Translations under genes and position numbers: made by a program
NCBI RefSeq assembly: GCF_030709675.1
Contig: NZ_JAUZQD010000005.1
Coordinates: 434,001-498,000, forward strand
Direction: 5' to 3'
Length of the DNA: 64,000 nt
From: Symbioplanes lichenis
GTDB lineage: Bacteria > Actinomycetota > Actinomycetes > Mycobacteriales > Micromonosporaceae
The notes under the pieces: generated by a model
What the model was told of the DNA's origin: nothing
Databases searched by the model: none
The model's input: only the letters and a program-made list of their open reading frames with translations
Part shown: in pieces, positions 41,676-49,749 of the stretch
Position numbering within the stretch: position 1 is the stretch's first letter
How the letters are laid out: each line of letters opens with the position of its first letter

Positions 41676-42940
41676 AGCTCGGGGAACTCGGGCAGCGTCT
41701 TGGACGTACACGCTACGTCGGTCAGCTCGACCCCGCTCACCTTGAGCCCGATCACCGCCGCGGCGTGGGCCATCCGGTGGTCGGCGTAGGTCTCGAAGGA
41801 CGCGCCCCGCAGCGGCCCGGGCGTGATGTCGAGCCCGTCGTGGTGCTCGGTGACCTCGGCGCCGACCTTGCGCAGCTCGCGGGCCAGCGCGGCGATCCGG
41901 TCGGTCTCGTGGCCGCGGATGTGCGCCACGCCGCGGATCGAGGACGGCCCGTCGGCCAGCGCGGCCAGCGCGGCGATCACCGGGGTCAGCTCGCTGACCT
42001 CGGACAGGTCGGCCTCGATGCCGTGCAGCCGGTTGGTGCCGCGCACGGTCAGACTCTCCTCGCACTGCTGCACCCGGGCGCCGATGCGGGTGAGCAGGTC
42101 GGTGAGGGTGTCGACGGGCTGCCAGCTCTCCCACGGCCAGCCCGACAGCGTCACGGCGCCGCCGGTCACCATGGCCGCGGCGAAGAAGGGCGCCGCGCCG
42201 GACAGGTCGGGCTCGATCGCCCAGGTGTGGCCGTGCAGCGCGCCGGGCTCGACCCGCCACACGTCGGGCACGCTCTCGTCGACGACCGCCCCGGCGGCGC
42301 GCAGCATGTGGGTCGTCATGCGCAGGTGCGGCGCGGACGGCACGGGCGGACCCTCGTGCCGGAGCACCAGGCCCTTGGTGAAGCGCGGCGCCGAGAGCAG
42401 CAGGCCCGACACGAACTGGCTCGACCCGGACGCGTCGATGACCGCTTCGCCGCCCTCGATCCCGCCCGTCCCGTGCACGGTCAGCGGCAGGCCGCCGGTC
42501 TCCGCCGCGTCGAGGGTGGCGCCGAGGGCCCGGAGCGCGTCGAGGATGGGCCGCAGCGGCCGGTTGCGCGCGTGCGGGTCGCCGTCGAAGGTCACCGTGC
42601 CGTCGGCCAGCGCGGCCACGGGCGGCAGGAAGCGCATGACCGTGCCCGCCAGCCCGACGTCCACGGTGGCGGGCCCGCGCAGGGCTCCGGGCGTCACGGT
42701 CCAGCGCTCGGCGTCCGTGGTGTCGACCGCCGAGCCGAGGGCGGTCAGGGCGGTGGCCATCAACGTGGTGTCGCGGGCCCGCAGCGGGCGCACGATCGTC
42801 GAGGGGCCGTCGGCGAGCGCGCTGAGCACCAAGGCGCGGGCGGTCATCGACTTGGAGCCGGGCAGGCGCACGGGCGCCGTGACCGGTCCGGTGGCCACGG
42901 GCGCCGTCCAAGGGCGGGCTGCTGCTGTCACGACCCTCAT
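41618..42940 (-). CDS. aroA: 3-phosphoshikimate 1-carboxyvinyltransferase
   Basis: EPSP synthase of the shikimate pathway, 440 residues from ATG 42940. Active-site motifs include LPGSKSMTARALVLSAL (about 25-41), GLAGTVMRF (about 97-105), a basic loop RNRPLRP, and ETDRIAALARELRKVG in the second domain. GTG 42961 is an alternative start. It is the first gene of the aroA-rsgA-hisN operon and is divergent from the SRAP gene by 70 bases, the same pairing as in mycobacteria (Rv3227/Rv3226c). Confidence 0.95.
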   Translation of the reverse strand: MRVVTAAARPWTAPVATGPVTAPVRLPGSKSMTARALVLSALADGPSTIVRPLRARDTTLMATALTALGSAVDTTDAERWTVTPGALRGPATVDVGLAGTVMRFLPPVAALADGTVTFDGDPHARNRPLRPILDALRALGATLDAAETGGLPLTVHGTGGIEGGEAVIDASGSSQFVSGLLLSAPRFTKGLVLRHEGPPVPSAPHLRMTTHMLRAAGAVVDESVPDVWRVEPGALHGHTWAIEPDLSGAAPFFAAAMVTGGAVTLSGWPWESWQPVDTLTDLLTRIGARVQQCEESLTVRGTNRLHGIEADLSEVSELTPVIAALAALADGPSSIRGVAHIRGHETDRIAALARELRKVGAEVTEHHDGLDITPGPLRGASFETYADHRMAHAAAVIGLKVSGVELTDVACTSKTLPEFPELWAGLVTAPDPGPATTTGS

Positions 42941-43010
42941 TCTGCCGGGTAGGTGTGACACCGCTCGGACGGGTCAGCGGGTTGCCGGCCCACGGCGTAC
43001 TGTCGGGCCC

Positions 43011-43673
43011 ATGTGCGGGCGTTACGCGACGACGAAGAGCGAGGCCGACCTCAGCCGGCTCTTCGACGCCGTGCCGGTGGCCGAGGCGCCCGCCGCGAGC
43101 TGGAACGTCGCGCCCACCGACCCGGTGCCGGTGATCCGGGTGTCGGGCACGCACGCGGCCCGGGTCGTCGACACCGTGCGCTGGGGGCTCCCGGGGCACA
43201 AGGGCGCCATGATCAACGCGCGGGCCGAGACGGTCGACCGGCTGCCCGCCTTCAAGTCGTCGTTCGAACGGCGGCGCTGCCTGGTGCCGGCCGACGGCTG
43301 GTACGAGTGGGTGCGCGACGGCAAGCGGAAACAACCCTTCTACATGACGCCGCGCGACGGGTCGGTGCTCGCGTTCGCGGGGCTCTGGACGCGGCGCGAG
43401 GACACGATGACCTGCGGCGTGATCACGACCGCGGCGCTCGGCGGGCTGGTTCGCGTACACGATCGGATGCCGTTGATCCTCCCGCCCGAGCGGTGGGACG
43501 AGTGGCTGGCCGCGGAGAGCGCGGACCCCGGCCTGCTGCGGCCGCTCACGCCCGGCGATCTCGACACCCTGATCGAGGTACGCCCGGTGGGCGCCGCCGT
43601 CGGGAACGTGCGCAACAACGGGCCGCAGCTGACCGCCCCGGCCGCCGAGGTTCTCGAGGATGTGCTTTTCTGA
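43011..43673 (+). CDS. SRAP domain protein (HMCES/YedK family)
   Basis: A 220-residue protein that forms a covalent shield on abasic sites in single-stranded DNA. Catalytic Cys2 directly follows Met1 (MCGRYA), so ATG 43011 is certain. Other active-site elements are NVAPTDPVPVI, the Asn-Ala-Arg-Ala-Glu stretch (INARAETVDRLPAF) and the His of RVHDRMPLIL. Length is normal. It is divergent from aroA. Confidence 0.95.
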   Translation: MCGRYATTKSEADLSRLFDAVPVAEAPAASWNVAPTDPVPVIRVSGTHAARVVDTVRWGLPGHKGAMINARAETVDRLPAFKSSFERRRCLVPADGWYEWVRDGKRKQPFYMTPRDGSVLAFAGLWTRREDTMTCGVITTAALGGLVRVHDRMPLILPPERWDEWLAAESADPGLLRPLTPGDLDTLIEVRPVGAAVGNVRNNGPQLTAPAAEVLEDVLF

Positions 43674-43939
43674 TCTTGCCGATCGGTGAACGGCCGTGGG
43701 CGCGCTCCCACGGATTGCGAAAACGGACGATGTCCGAAGTTGCCGGAACGCCGCCCGTGGTGACGCGTTTCGCCCCGGTATCGTGCGTTCCGTAACTGGA
43801 AAGTTTGTTGGGAAATAGATAAGCCCCTTGTTCCGCCCCTTCTCCGTGCGATAGAAAACTGCGCCGGCGTGGTGACGGGTTCGTACCGTGCGGACCACGG
43901 CACCACAGCCCCGCCGGCACCCACGGGGGAGGTGGGCTG

Positions 43940-44335
43940 ATGACACGCGCACGTATGCCGCGGCCGCACGAGGTCGCTATCGCACGCCGTGATCCACGGC
44001 TGCTGGAGGCGCTCGGCGAACGCCGGTCCGACGAGGCCTGGCGCACCCGCGGCGCCTGCCGCACCGTCGATCCGGAGACGTTCTTCCCGGCGCCCAACGA
44101 GCCGACCGAGGGCGCCGTCGCGCTCTGCGGCTCGTGCGAGGTCCGGGGGGCCTGCCTGGCCTGGGCCCTGCAGGTCGGCGACTGCCACGGCGTCTGGGGC
44201 GGCACGACGCCCCGCGAGCGGCGGGCCATGCTGATCGCCTGGCGGGAGCGGGTGCAGCCGAACGGCGACCCGGTCGACGACGGGACCGACGAGGCGGACC
44301 GCAAGCTGCTCACCCTGGAGCCCACCGCACGCTAG
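43940..44335 (+). CDS. WhiB-family regulator
   Basis: A 131-residue WhiB-like Fe-S protein. The four cluster cysteines are in GACRTVD and CGSCEVRGAC, followed by the GVWGGTT turn and a basic C-terminal tail. An additional cysteine stands in VGDCHGVWGG, where relatives usually have Glu/Arg. The upstream 266 bases (43674-43939) hold no gene and probably contain its promoter. This is not the WhiB1 orthologue, which is at 59232-59486; subgroup uncertain. Confidence 0.9.
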   Translation: MTRARMPRPHEVAIARRDPRLLEALGERRSDEAWRTRGACRTVDPETFFPAPNEPTEGAVALCGSCEVRGACLAWALQVGDCHGVWGGTTPRERRAMLIAWRERVQPNGDPVDDGTDEADRKLLTLEPTAR

Positions 44336-44344
44336 GTTCGACCC

Positions 44345-44944
44345 GTGCAGGAGCTCGAGATCACCACGCCCCGGGGCACGGCGCGGGTCCGCATCACGGA
44401 TCCCGCCGGCGCTCCCGGGGCGTCGCTCGTCCTGGGGCACGGCGCGGGCGGCGGCGTCGACGCGCCCGACCTGACCGCCGTCCACGACGCCGCGGTCGCG
44501 GCCGGCCTGCGCGTGGCCCTGGTCACCCAGCCCTACCGCGTCGCCGGCCGTCGCGCCCCCGCTCCGGCCACCCATCTCGACGAGGCGTGGACCGCTGTGG
44601 TCTCGTCGCTGGCCTCTCCGCTGCCGCTGATCGTCGGCGGCCGGTCGAGTGGTGCCCGCGTGGCGTGTCGCACTGCCGTGGCCGTCGGCGCGGCCGGGGT
44701 GCTGGCCTTGGCCTTCCCCCTGCACCCGCCGGGCAAGACGGACAAAAGCCGCGCTGCGGAGCTGCCGTCGTCGCTGCCCACGCTGGTCGTGAACGGCGAC
44801 CGGGACCCCTTCGGCGTGCCTGTGGCCAGCGCGAACGTCTCAGTCGTCGTGCGTCCGGGCGCCGTGCACGACCTGCGCAAGGACCTCCCCGGCACGGCCG
44901 CCGCCGTTGTCGACTGGCTGCGCCGGAATGCGTGGGCCCACTGA
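44345..44944 (+). CDS. Alpha/beta hydrolase, KANL3/Tex30-like
   Basis: A 199-residue compact hydrolase-fold protein. The oxyanion-hole region LVLGHGAGGG (about 29-38), the nucleophile elbow GGRSSGAR (Ser near residue 101), an Asp in NGDRDPFG and His in GAVHDLRKDL give a plausible triad. The family is often annotated as dienelactone-hydrolase-like. It follows the WhiB gene closely and precedes the sigR promoter. Substrate unknown. Confidence 0.82.
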   Translation: MQELEITTPRGTARVRITDPAGAPGASLVLGHGAGGGVDAPDLTAVHDAAVAAGLRVALVTQPYRVAGRRAPAPATHLDEAWTAVVSSLASPLPLIVGGRSSGARVACRTAVAVGAAGVLALAFPLHPPGKTDKSRAAELPSSLPTLVVNGDRDPFGVPVASANVSVVVRPGAVHDLRKDLPGTAAAVVDWLRRNAWAH

Positions 44945-44956
44945 TCGATGCCGGTC

Positions 44957-44982
44957 GGAATGCGGACAGCCCGTTCGTGGTT
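44957..44982 (+). promoter_or_regulatory. SigR-type promoter upstream of sigR
   Basis: GGAAT (44957-44961), an 18-base spacer and GTT (44980-44982) match the SigR/SigH consensus GGAAT-N18-GTT. The position upstream of sigR implies positive autoregulation, as known in Streptomyces and mycobacteria. Confidence 0.75.
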
Positions 44983-45223
44983 ACTACCCCCGGAAGGCTG
45001 TACGTCGGAAGGGGTACTTGAGGTGCATGCCGGAACAGGTTTCGCCGAGCGGAGCGGCCTGCCCGCCCGCAAGGTGCAGGAGCTTCTGCATTCGCCGGAG
45101 TGGCCCGCCGCGTCGCTCCCGGCGGTCACGCCATCGGTGAGTGTCAGCACACCGGCGGTTTTCGAAACCGCGAGCGGGGCACTACCCGTATCCTCGGCGG
45201 GGCAGTCGAGGGGAGAGGTGCGG

Positions 45224-45862
45224 GTGACGCCAGCAGAGCGGACCAGCAGGACCAAGCGGAGTGCACGGACCGACGAGGACCGGGCGCGCTTCGAGCGTGA
45301 CGCCATGCCCTTCGTGGATCAGCTCTACGCTGCCGCGCTGCGCATGACGCGGAACCCGGCCGACGCCGAGGACCTGGTGCAGGAGACGTTCCTCAAGGCG
45401 TTCTCCGCCTTCCACCAGTTCGAGGAGGGCACCAACCTCAAGGCCTGGCTCTACCGGATCCTGACCAACACCTACATCAACTCCTACCGGCGCAAGCAGC
45501 GGCAGCCCGTGCAGGCGCCCACGGAGGAGATCACCGACTGGCAGCTCGCCTCGAGCGAGTCGCACACGTCGCAGGGTCTGCGCTCGGCCGAGACCGAGGC
45601 GCTGGACCGGCTGCCCGACAGCGACATCAAGGACGCGCTGCAGCAGCTGCCCGAGGAGTTCCGTCTCGCCGTCTACCTCGCCGATGTCGAGGGTTTCTCG
45701 TACAAGGAGATCGCCGACATCATGGGCACGCCGATCGGCACGGTCATGTCGCGCCTGCACCGCGGACGCCGTAACCTCCGCAAGATGCTGGAGCAGTACG
45801 CCGCCGACCGGGGCGTGACCCGCACGTCCGACGCGTCCGCTCCCGCCGCCCAGGAGGCCTGA
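45224..45862 (+). CDS. sigR: ECF sigma factor SigR (SigH)
   Basis: A 212-residue thiol-oxidative-stress sigma factor. Region 2 reads [14 protein letters not shown] and [20 protein letters not shown]; region 4 reads [29 protein letters not shown] 45224 follows GGGGAGAGG. The frame is open upstream, and GTG 45023 with GGAAGGGG before it lies just after the SigR-type promoter; starting there would add 67 residues, like the longer sigmaR-prime isoform of Streptomyces. The anti-sigma gene rsrA follows after 5 bases. Confidence 0.95.
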   Translation: MTPAERTSRTKRSARTDEDRARFERDAMPFVDQLYAAALRMTRNPADAEDLVQETFLKAFSAFHQFEEGTNLKAWLYRILTNTYINSYRRKQRQPVQAPTEEITDWQLASSESHTSQGLRSAETEALDRLPDSDIKDALQQLPEEFRLAVYLADVEGFSYKEIADIMGTPIGTVMSRLHRGRRNLRKMLEQYAADRGVTRTSDASAPAAQEA

Positions 45863-45867
45863 GCGAC

Positions 45868-46149
45868 ATGAGCGACGACGACAAGGACAAGGCCGACTGC
45901 GACGTCGTGATCAGCGAGGTCTATCTCTACCTCGACCTCGAGTGCAGCGACGAGCGGCGCGCGCTGATCAAGCATCACCTCGACGACTGCTCCGACTGCC
46001 TGCGCGAGTACGGCATCGAGCATGAGGTCAAGGCGCTGGTCGCCCGCTGCTGCGGGGCCGAGACGGCGCCCCGGGAGCTGCGCGAGCGCATCAAGATCAA
46101 GCTGAGCGAGCACGTCGTCGAGGCGGAGAGCCACGAATACCTGCCGTAA
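45868..46149 (+). CDS. rsrA: Zinc anti-sigma factor RsrA
   Basis: A 93-residue redox-sensitive ZAS protein that binds SigR when reduced. The zinc/thiol residues Cys11, His37, Cys41 and Cys44 (KHHLDDCSDC) fall exactly where they do in Streptomyces RsrA; Cys61 and Cys62 are also conserved. On oxidation Cys11 and Cys44 would form a disulfide and release SigR. It is co-transcribed with sigR and ends at a strong terminator. Confidence 0.95.
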   Translation: MSDDDKDKADCDVVISEVYLYLDLECSDERRALIKHHLDDCSDCLREYGIEHEVKALVARCCGAETAPRELRERIKIKLSEHVVEAESHEYLP

Positions 46150-46165
46150 CCAGAGGTCGTGACGT

Positions 46166-46202
46166 CGAAGGGCCCGCACCGATCACCGGTGCGGGCCCTT
46201 CG
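46166..46202. terminator. Terminator between rsrA and bL37 gene
   Basis: A perfect 16-bp stem (46166-46181 with 46187-46202) with a 5-base loop lies between two convergent genes, so it can serve both strands. Confidence 0.85.
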
Positions 46203-46214
46203 TCATGCCACGGC

Positions 46215-46289
46215 TCAGGAGTTGGGACGCTTGCCGTGGTTCGCGCCGCTCTTCTTACGAGCCTTCTTCTTCCGGGCCTTCTTCGCCAT
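46215..46289 (-). CDS. 50S ribosomal protein bL37
   Basis: A 24-residue protein, nearly all Lys/Arg, ending in GANHGKRPNS. The size, basic start MAKKARKK and NHGKRPN tail match the actinobacterial ribosomal protein bL37 described in Mycobacterium smegmatis. ATG 46289 is preceded by AGGAG 7 bases upstream. It is too short for normal gene calling. It is convergent with rsrA and shares the terminator. Confidence 0.85.
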   Translation of the reverse strand: MAKKARKKKARKKSGANHGKRPNS

Positions 46290-46501
46290 GCCGCTCTCCT
46301 GTCGTCGCTGCTTCTCCGGACCCGCCGCACGGCGCCGCCGCCCGCCGGGTCCGAGCTCGATCCGGACCGGCCGCGGCGGAACCGCGTGACCTGTCCGACC
46401 CGCCGATGGTAGTCGCCCCGAGTTGCCCGTCCGGCCGCTGGGCTCGTACCCGGAAATCATGATTGGATGAGGTCCCCAGTGACTGGTGGAAGGACGGCAC
46501 C

Positions 46502-46717
46502 GTGGCCGACGAGATCCGTGCTGAGATGGTGGCGAACGTCTGGAAGGTCGTGGCCGCCCCGGGCGCCGAGGTCGCGGAGGGCGACACCCTCGTGATCCTC
46601 GAGTCCATGAAGATGGAGATCCCGGTCCTGGCCGAGTCCGGCGGCACGCTCAAGGAGCTCTCCGTCCACGAGGGCGACGTCGTCCAGGAGGGCGACCTGA
46701 TCGCCGTCATCGAGTAA
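46502..46717 (+). CDS. Biotin/lipoyl-attachment protein (TB7.3-like)
   Basis: A 71-residue stand-alone biotinyl domain. Lys37 in ESMKMEIP is the biotinylation site; the GD-L and GDLIAVIE hairpins complete the flattened beta-barrel. GTG 46502 with GGAAGGA upstream gives exactly the length of M. tuberculosis TB7.3 (Rv3221c), which also lies next to the sigH-rshA genes. Partner carboxylase subunits are not in the window. Confidence 0.93.
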   Translation: MADEIRAEMVANVWKVVAAPGAEVAEGDTLVILESMKMEIPVLAESGGTLKELSVHEGDVVQEGDLIAVIE

Positions 46718-46719
46718 CA

Positions 46720-46790
46720 GCTCGGAGCAGTGAGCGGGCCGGCGGCCGGGGATGTGACGGCTCGGAGCAGCGAGCGGGTCAGCGGCCGGA
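46720..46790. repeat. Imperfect direct repeat, 40-bp period
   Basis: GCTCGGAGCAGTGAGCGGG (from 46720) recurs as GCTCGGAGCAGCGAGCGGG (from 46760). The second copy overlaps the 3' end of the TPR gene. Confidence 0.5.
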
Positions 46791-48431
46791 GAACCAGCGG
46801 CGGAGGCGGCCGCGCTGGCGGGGGACCGGGGCGGCGACGCTTTCCAGGTCGCGGACCAGGGCGGACGCGCGGTCCCGGGCCTCGCGGCCGAGGTCCGGGG
46901 TGGCGAGGGCGAGCTGGGCGACGGACCAGGCCAGGGCGTCGCTCGTGTGGTCGGCGAGGCGGGCCGCGGCGGCGTCGTCGAGGCGGCGGGTGGCGAGGGC
47001 GGCGACGTCGGAGCGGGCGGCCGGGTCGACCCAGGCGTAGGTGACGAGGGCGAAGAGGGCCGCCTCGGTGATGGGGTCGAGGCCGCCGGTGGCGAGGTCG
47101 ACCAGGTGGCGGCGGCGGGTGGATTCGCTCCAGGGCTGGTCGGTGTCGTGGTGGAGGAGTCCGAGGCAGGCCCAGACGCGGGCGCAGCGGGCCCAGAGAG
47201 TGGGGTCGTGGGCGGCCAGGGCCCGGCCCACCTCGTCGTCCGGGGCGGGCGGGGGGTCGGCGACGAGGGCGAGGAGCTCGGCCGGCTCGACGAGGACCAG
47301 GCCCAGGGCGGCGTCGTAGGCGGCCGGCGGGTGGGGCCACAGGGGATGGGCCAGGCGGTGGAGGCGGGCAACGGCCTCGGGGCCCGCGCCGGTGTAGGCG
47401 AGGGGTGAGCCCTTGGCCAGCGGGACGGCGGTGAGGCGGGCCGGGTCGACCGGGGTGTCGGGGGCGGACGGGACGCGGCTCAGCCAGGGCTGGTCGGCGC
47501 AGCACTCGGCGAGGTCGGTGTGCTCGTGGCTGTCGTCCGGATGGTCGCGCTGGAAGTCGGCCAGCCGGACCAGGTGGGTGAGGTCGCCGTCGGCCTGGTA
47601 GCGCAGGCGGTGGCCGGTGTGGACGGCGCACTCGAAACCGGGGTCGAGGGACAGGGCGCGGTCGATCCAGAGGAGGGCGTCGTCGAGGCGGCCGGCGTCG
47701 GCGAGCGTGCCGGCGATGTCGGCATAGACGGAGAGGTCCTCGGGGTCGTACATGACCGCGCGGCGCAATGCGGCCAGGGACTCCGGGATGCGGCCGGCGC
47801 TGCGGTAGGCGTACCCCAGCCAGATCTCCGCCAGTTTGGAGGGCCGCAGCCGGGTCCCCCGCAGCGCCCACTCCACCGCCAGGTCCGCCTCGCCGAGCCG
47901 GCGGGCCAGCGCCGAGCCGGCGCCCAGCAGCATCGCGTGGTCCGGGTGCGCGGTCACCGCGTGCCCGACCAGCGTCAGGTACGGCCGGAGCGCCGCCAGC
48001 CCGCCCTCCGGCGCCGGGTCCCCGATGGCCGTGCAGAGCTGCATCACGACGCGCGCGAGGATGCCGGGCTCCATCCGGACGCCCAGCCCCGGCTCGCTGA
48101 CCCAGGGCACGCCCGCCCAGTCGACGCCCGGGGTGTGCCCGCTCGCGGCGGCCAGCAAGGGGAGGCCGTCCTCGGGGCGGCCGGCGGCGGCGAGCAGGTG
48201 GGCGCGGGCGACGACGGTGCCGACGAAGGCGTGCTGCTCGAGCGGGAAGAGCTCCAGGGCGCCGTCCGCGCGCTCGGCGAGCAGGCTCAGCAGCTCCTGG
48301 ATCTCGGGCAGGGTGGGGGCGTGGGCGATGGCGCCGGCCACGTGGTCGGCGGCCCCGGCGAGGTCGCCGCGGTCGAGCGCCGCGCGGGCATGCTCCAGCT
48401 CGCGGGCGGCGGAGCGCCGGGCATCGTCCAT
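46779..48431 (-). CDS. TPR-containing hypothetical protein
   Basis: A 550-residue, helix-rich soluble protein. Several TPR-like pairs are visible in the first 290 residues (ARAALDRGDLAGAADHVAGA, IWLGYAYRSAGRIPESLAALRRA, IAGTLADAGRLDDALLWIDRALSL). The rest is Ala-rich and helical, ending RGRLRRWFSGR. ATG 48431 is the first good start; the frame is open to 48509. It probably mediates protein contacts; no enzyme motif. It is divergent from the isomerase gene by 226 bases. Confidence 0.7.
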   Translation of the reverse strand: MDDARRSAARELEHARAALDRGDLAGAADHVAGAIAHAPTLPEIQELLSLLAERADGALELFPLEQHAFVGTVVARAHLLAAAGRPEDGLPLLAAASGHTPGVDWAGVPWVSEPGLGVRMEPGILARVVMQLCTAIGDPAPEGGLAALRPYLTLVGHAVTAHPDHAMLLGAGSALARRLGEADLAVEWALRGTRLRPSKLAEIWLGYAYRSAGRIPESLAALRRAVMYDPEDLSVYADIAGTLADAGRLDDALLWIDRALSLDPGFECAVHTGHRLRYQADGDLTHLVRLADFQRDHPDDSHEHTDLAECCADQPWLSRVPSAPDTPVDPARLTAVPLAKGSPLAYTGAGPEAVARLHRLAHPLWPHPPAAYDAALGLVLVEPAELLALVADPPPAPDDEVGRALAAHDPTLWARCARVWACLGLLHHDTDQPWSESTRRRHLVDLATGGLDPITEAALFALVTYAWVDPAARSDVAALATRRLDDAAAARLADHTSDALAWSVAQLALATPDLGREARDRASALVRDLESVAAPVPRQRGRLRRWFSGR

Positions 48432-48657
48432 GGCCGTGCCTTCCTCGCGCGCGTGGCCGATGCCGCCGGTGACATCGCGCGGAACACGCCGGGTGGCATG
48501 CCGGAGCACGCCGAGAAGCCATTGGCGAGCCTAGGCGAAGCGCACCAATATGTCAGTCCCCGAATGCTGCGCGTTCATGCTCAGAACGTTGCGGTTCCGC
48601 GCTCAAAAGTGCAACACTGCGCAGCGTACGAGCAGCAGGCGCGACAGGGGAGGACCA

Positions 48658-49713
48658 GTGACGCAGCGAGGCCAGGGGATGGCGGCCGACATCGCGGAGC
48701 AGCCGGCGGGATACGCGCGGCTGCTCGAGGGGGAAGCCGCCGCCGCGATCGCGAAGGTGGCAGCCGCGGTCGCCGAGCAGCGCCCCAAGCACGTCGTGTT
48801 CGTCGGGCGGGGCACGTCGGACCACGCCGCGCTCTACGGGGCGTACCTGACGGAGATCCGGCTGGGCATCCCCGTCGGACTCGCCTCGCCGAGCGCGATC
48901 ACGCTCTACGGAGCGCGTCCCGACCTCACGGGCGCGCTCGTCGTGGGGGTCAGCCAGAGCGGCGGCTCACCCGACCTCACCGAGGTGCTGAAAGTCGCCC
49001 GGGAGAGTGGTGCTCTCACCCTGGCGGTGACGAACAACCCCGGCTCGACGCTCGCGGAGACCGCCGAGCTGAGCATCGACGTGGCCGCCGGGCACGAGCG
49101 CGCGGTCGCCGCCACGAAGACCTACACCGCGGAGCTGCTCGCGCTGCTGCTGCTCGTCGAGGGCATCCGCACCGGCGACGGCACGCCCGGCGCCGAGGAG
49201 CGGGAGGCGCTCGGCCGGCTGCCCGAGCTCGCCGAGCGGACGCTGGCGGAGCACGGCGCCGAGGAGCTGGCGCAGCGCTACCGGTTCGCGTCGCGTCTGG
49301 TCACCACGGGCCGCGGGTACGCGTACCCGACCGCCCGTGAGACCGCCCTCAAGCTGATGGAGACGTCCTACCTGCCGGCGCTCGCCTTCTCCGGCGCCGA
49401 TCTGCTGCACGGGCCGCTCGCCATGACCGACCCGGACGTGCCGGTGCTCGCGGTCGTGGGCAACGGCCCCGGCGGCGGCTCGATGGCGGAGGTCGTCGCC
49501 CGGCTCGGGGAGCGCCGGGCCGACGTCGTCACGATCGGTGCCCATGACATCGCGGGCGCCGCGGGCCGGCTGGCCGTGCCGGAGGTCGACGAGCGCTACG
49601 CGCCGCTGCTCGACATCCTGCCGTTGCAGCAGCTCGCGCTCTCGCTGGCGCTGGCCCGGGGCGAGGACCCGGACGCGCCGCGCGGGCTCAAGAAGGTCAC
49701 CGCCACCCTCTGA
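48658..49713 (+). CDS. GlmS-like SIS-domain isomerase/deaminase
   Basis: A 351-residue double-SIS protein lacking the glutaminase domain of GlmS. The first SIS has VFVGRGTSDHAAL and GVSQSGGSPDL (sugar-phosphate loop). The second has ETALKLMETSYLPALAFSGADLLHGPLAM with the GlmS-type Glu and His, and the C-terminal PRGLKKVTATL keeps the lysine. It probably acts on an amino-sugar phosphate (GlcN-6-P deaminase or AgaS type). GTG 48658 follows GGGGAGGA. It is directly upstream of pdtaS. Confidence 0.85.
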   Translation: MTQRGQGMAADIAEQPAGYARLLEGEAAAAIAKVAAAVAEQRPKHVVFVGRGTSDHAALYGAYLTEIRLGIPVGLASPSAITLYGARPDLTGALVVGVSQSGGSPDLTEVLKVARESGALTLAVTNNPGSTLAETAELSIDVAAGHERAVAATKTYTAELLALLLLVEGIRTGDGTPGAEEREALGRLPELAERTLAEHGAEELAQRYRFASRLVTTGRGYAYPTARETALKLMETSYLPALAFSGADLLHGPLAMTDPDVPVLAVVGNGPGGGSMAEVVARLGERRADVVTIGAHDIAGAAGRLAVPEVDERYAPLLDILPLQQLALSLALARGEDPDAPRGLKKVTATL

Positions 49714-49749
49714 GCGCACGGTCCCGGGCCGACGTGGCACGCTTGAGGC

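Noticed and set aside
40563-43952. One 1,129-codon minus-strand frame including rsgA
   Set aside because: Only the 3' third is RsgA; the remainder is a shadow of aroA and antisense of the SRAP gene.
48590-48640. GTTGC...GCAAC inverted repeat upstream of the GlmS-like gene as DasR site
   Set aside because: The 18-base spacing and sequence do not fit the known DasR consensus; it may be chance.
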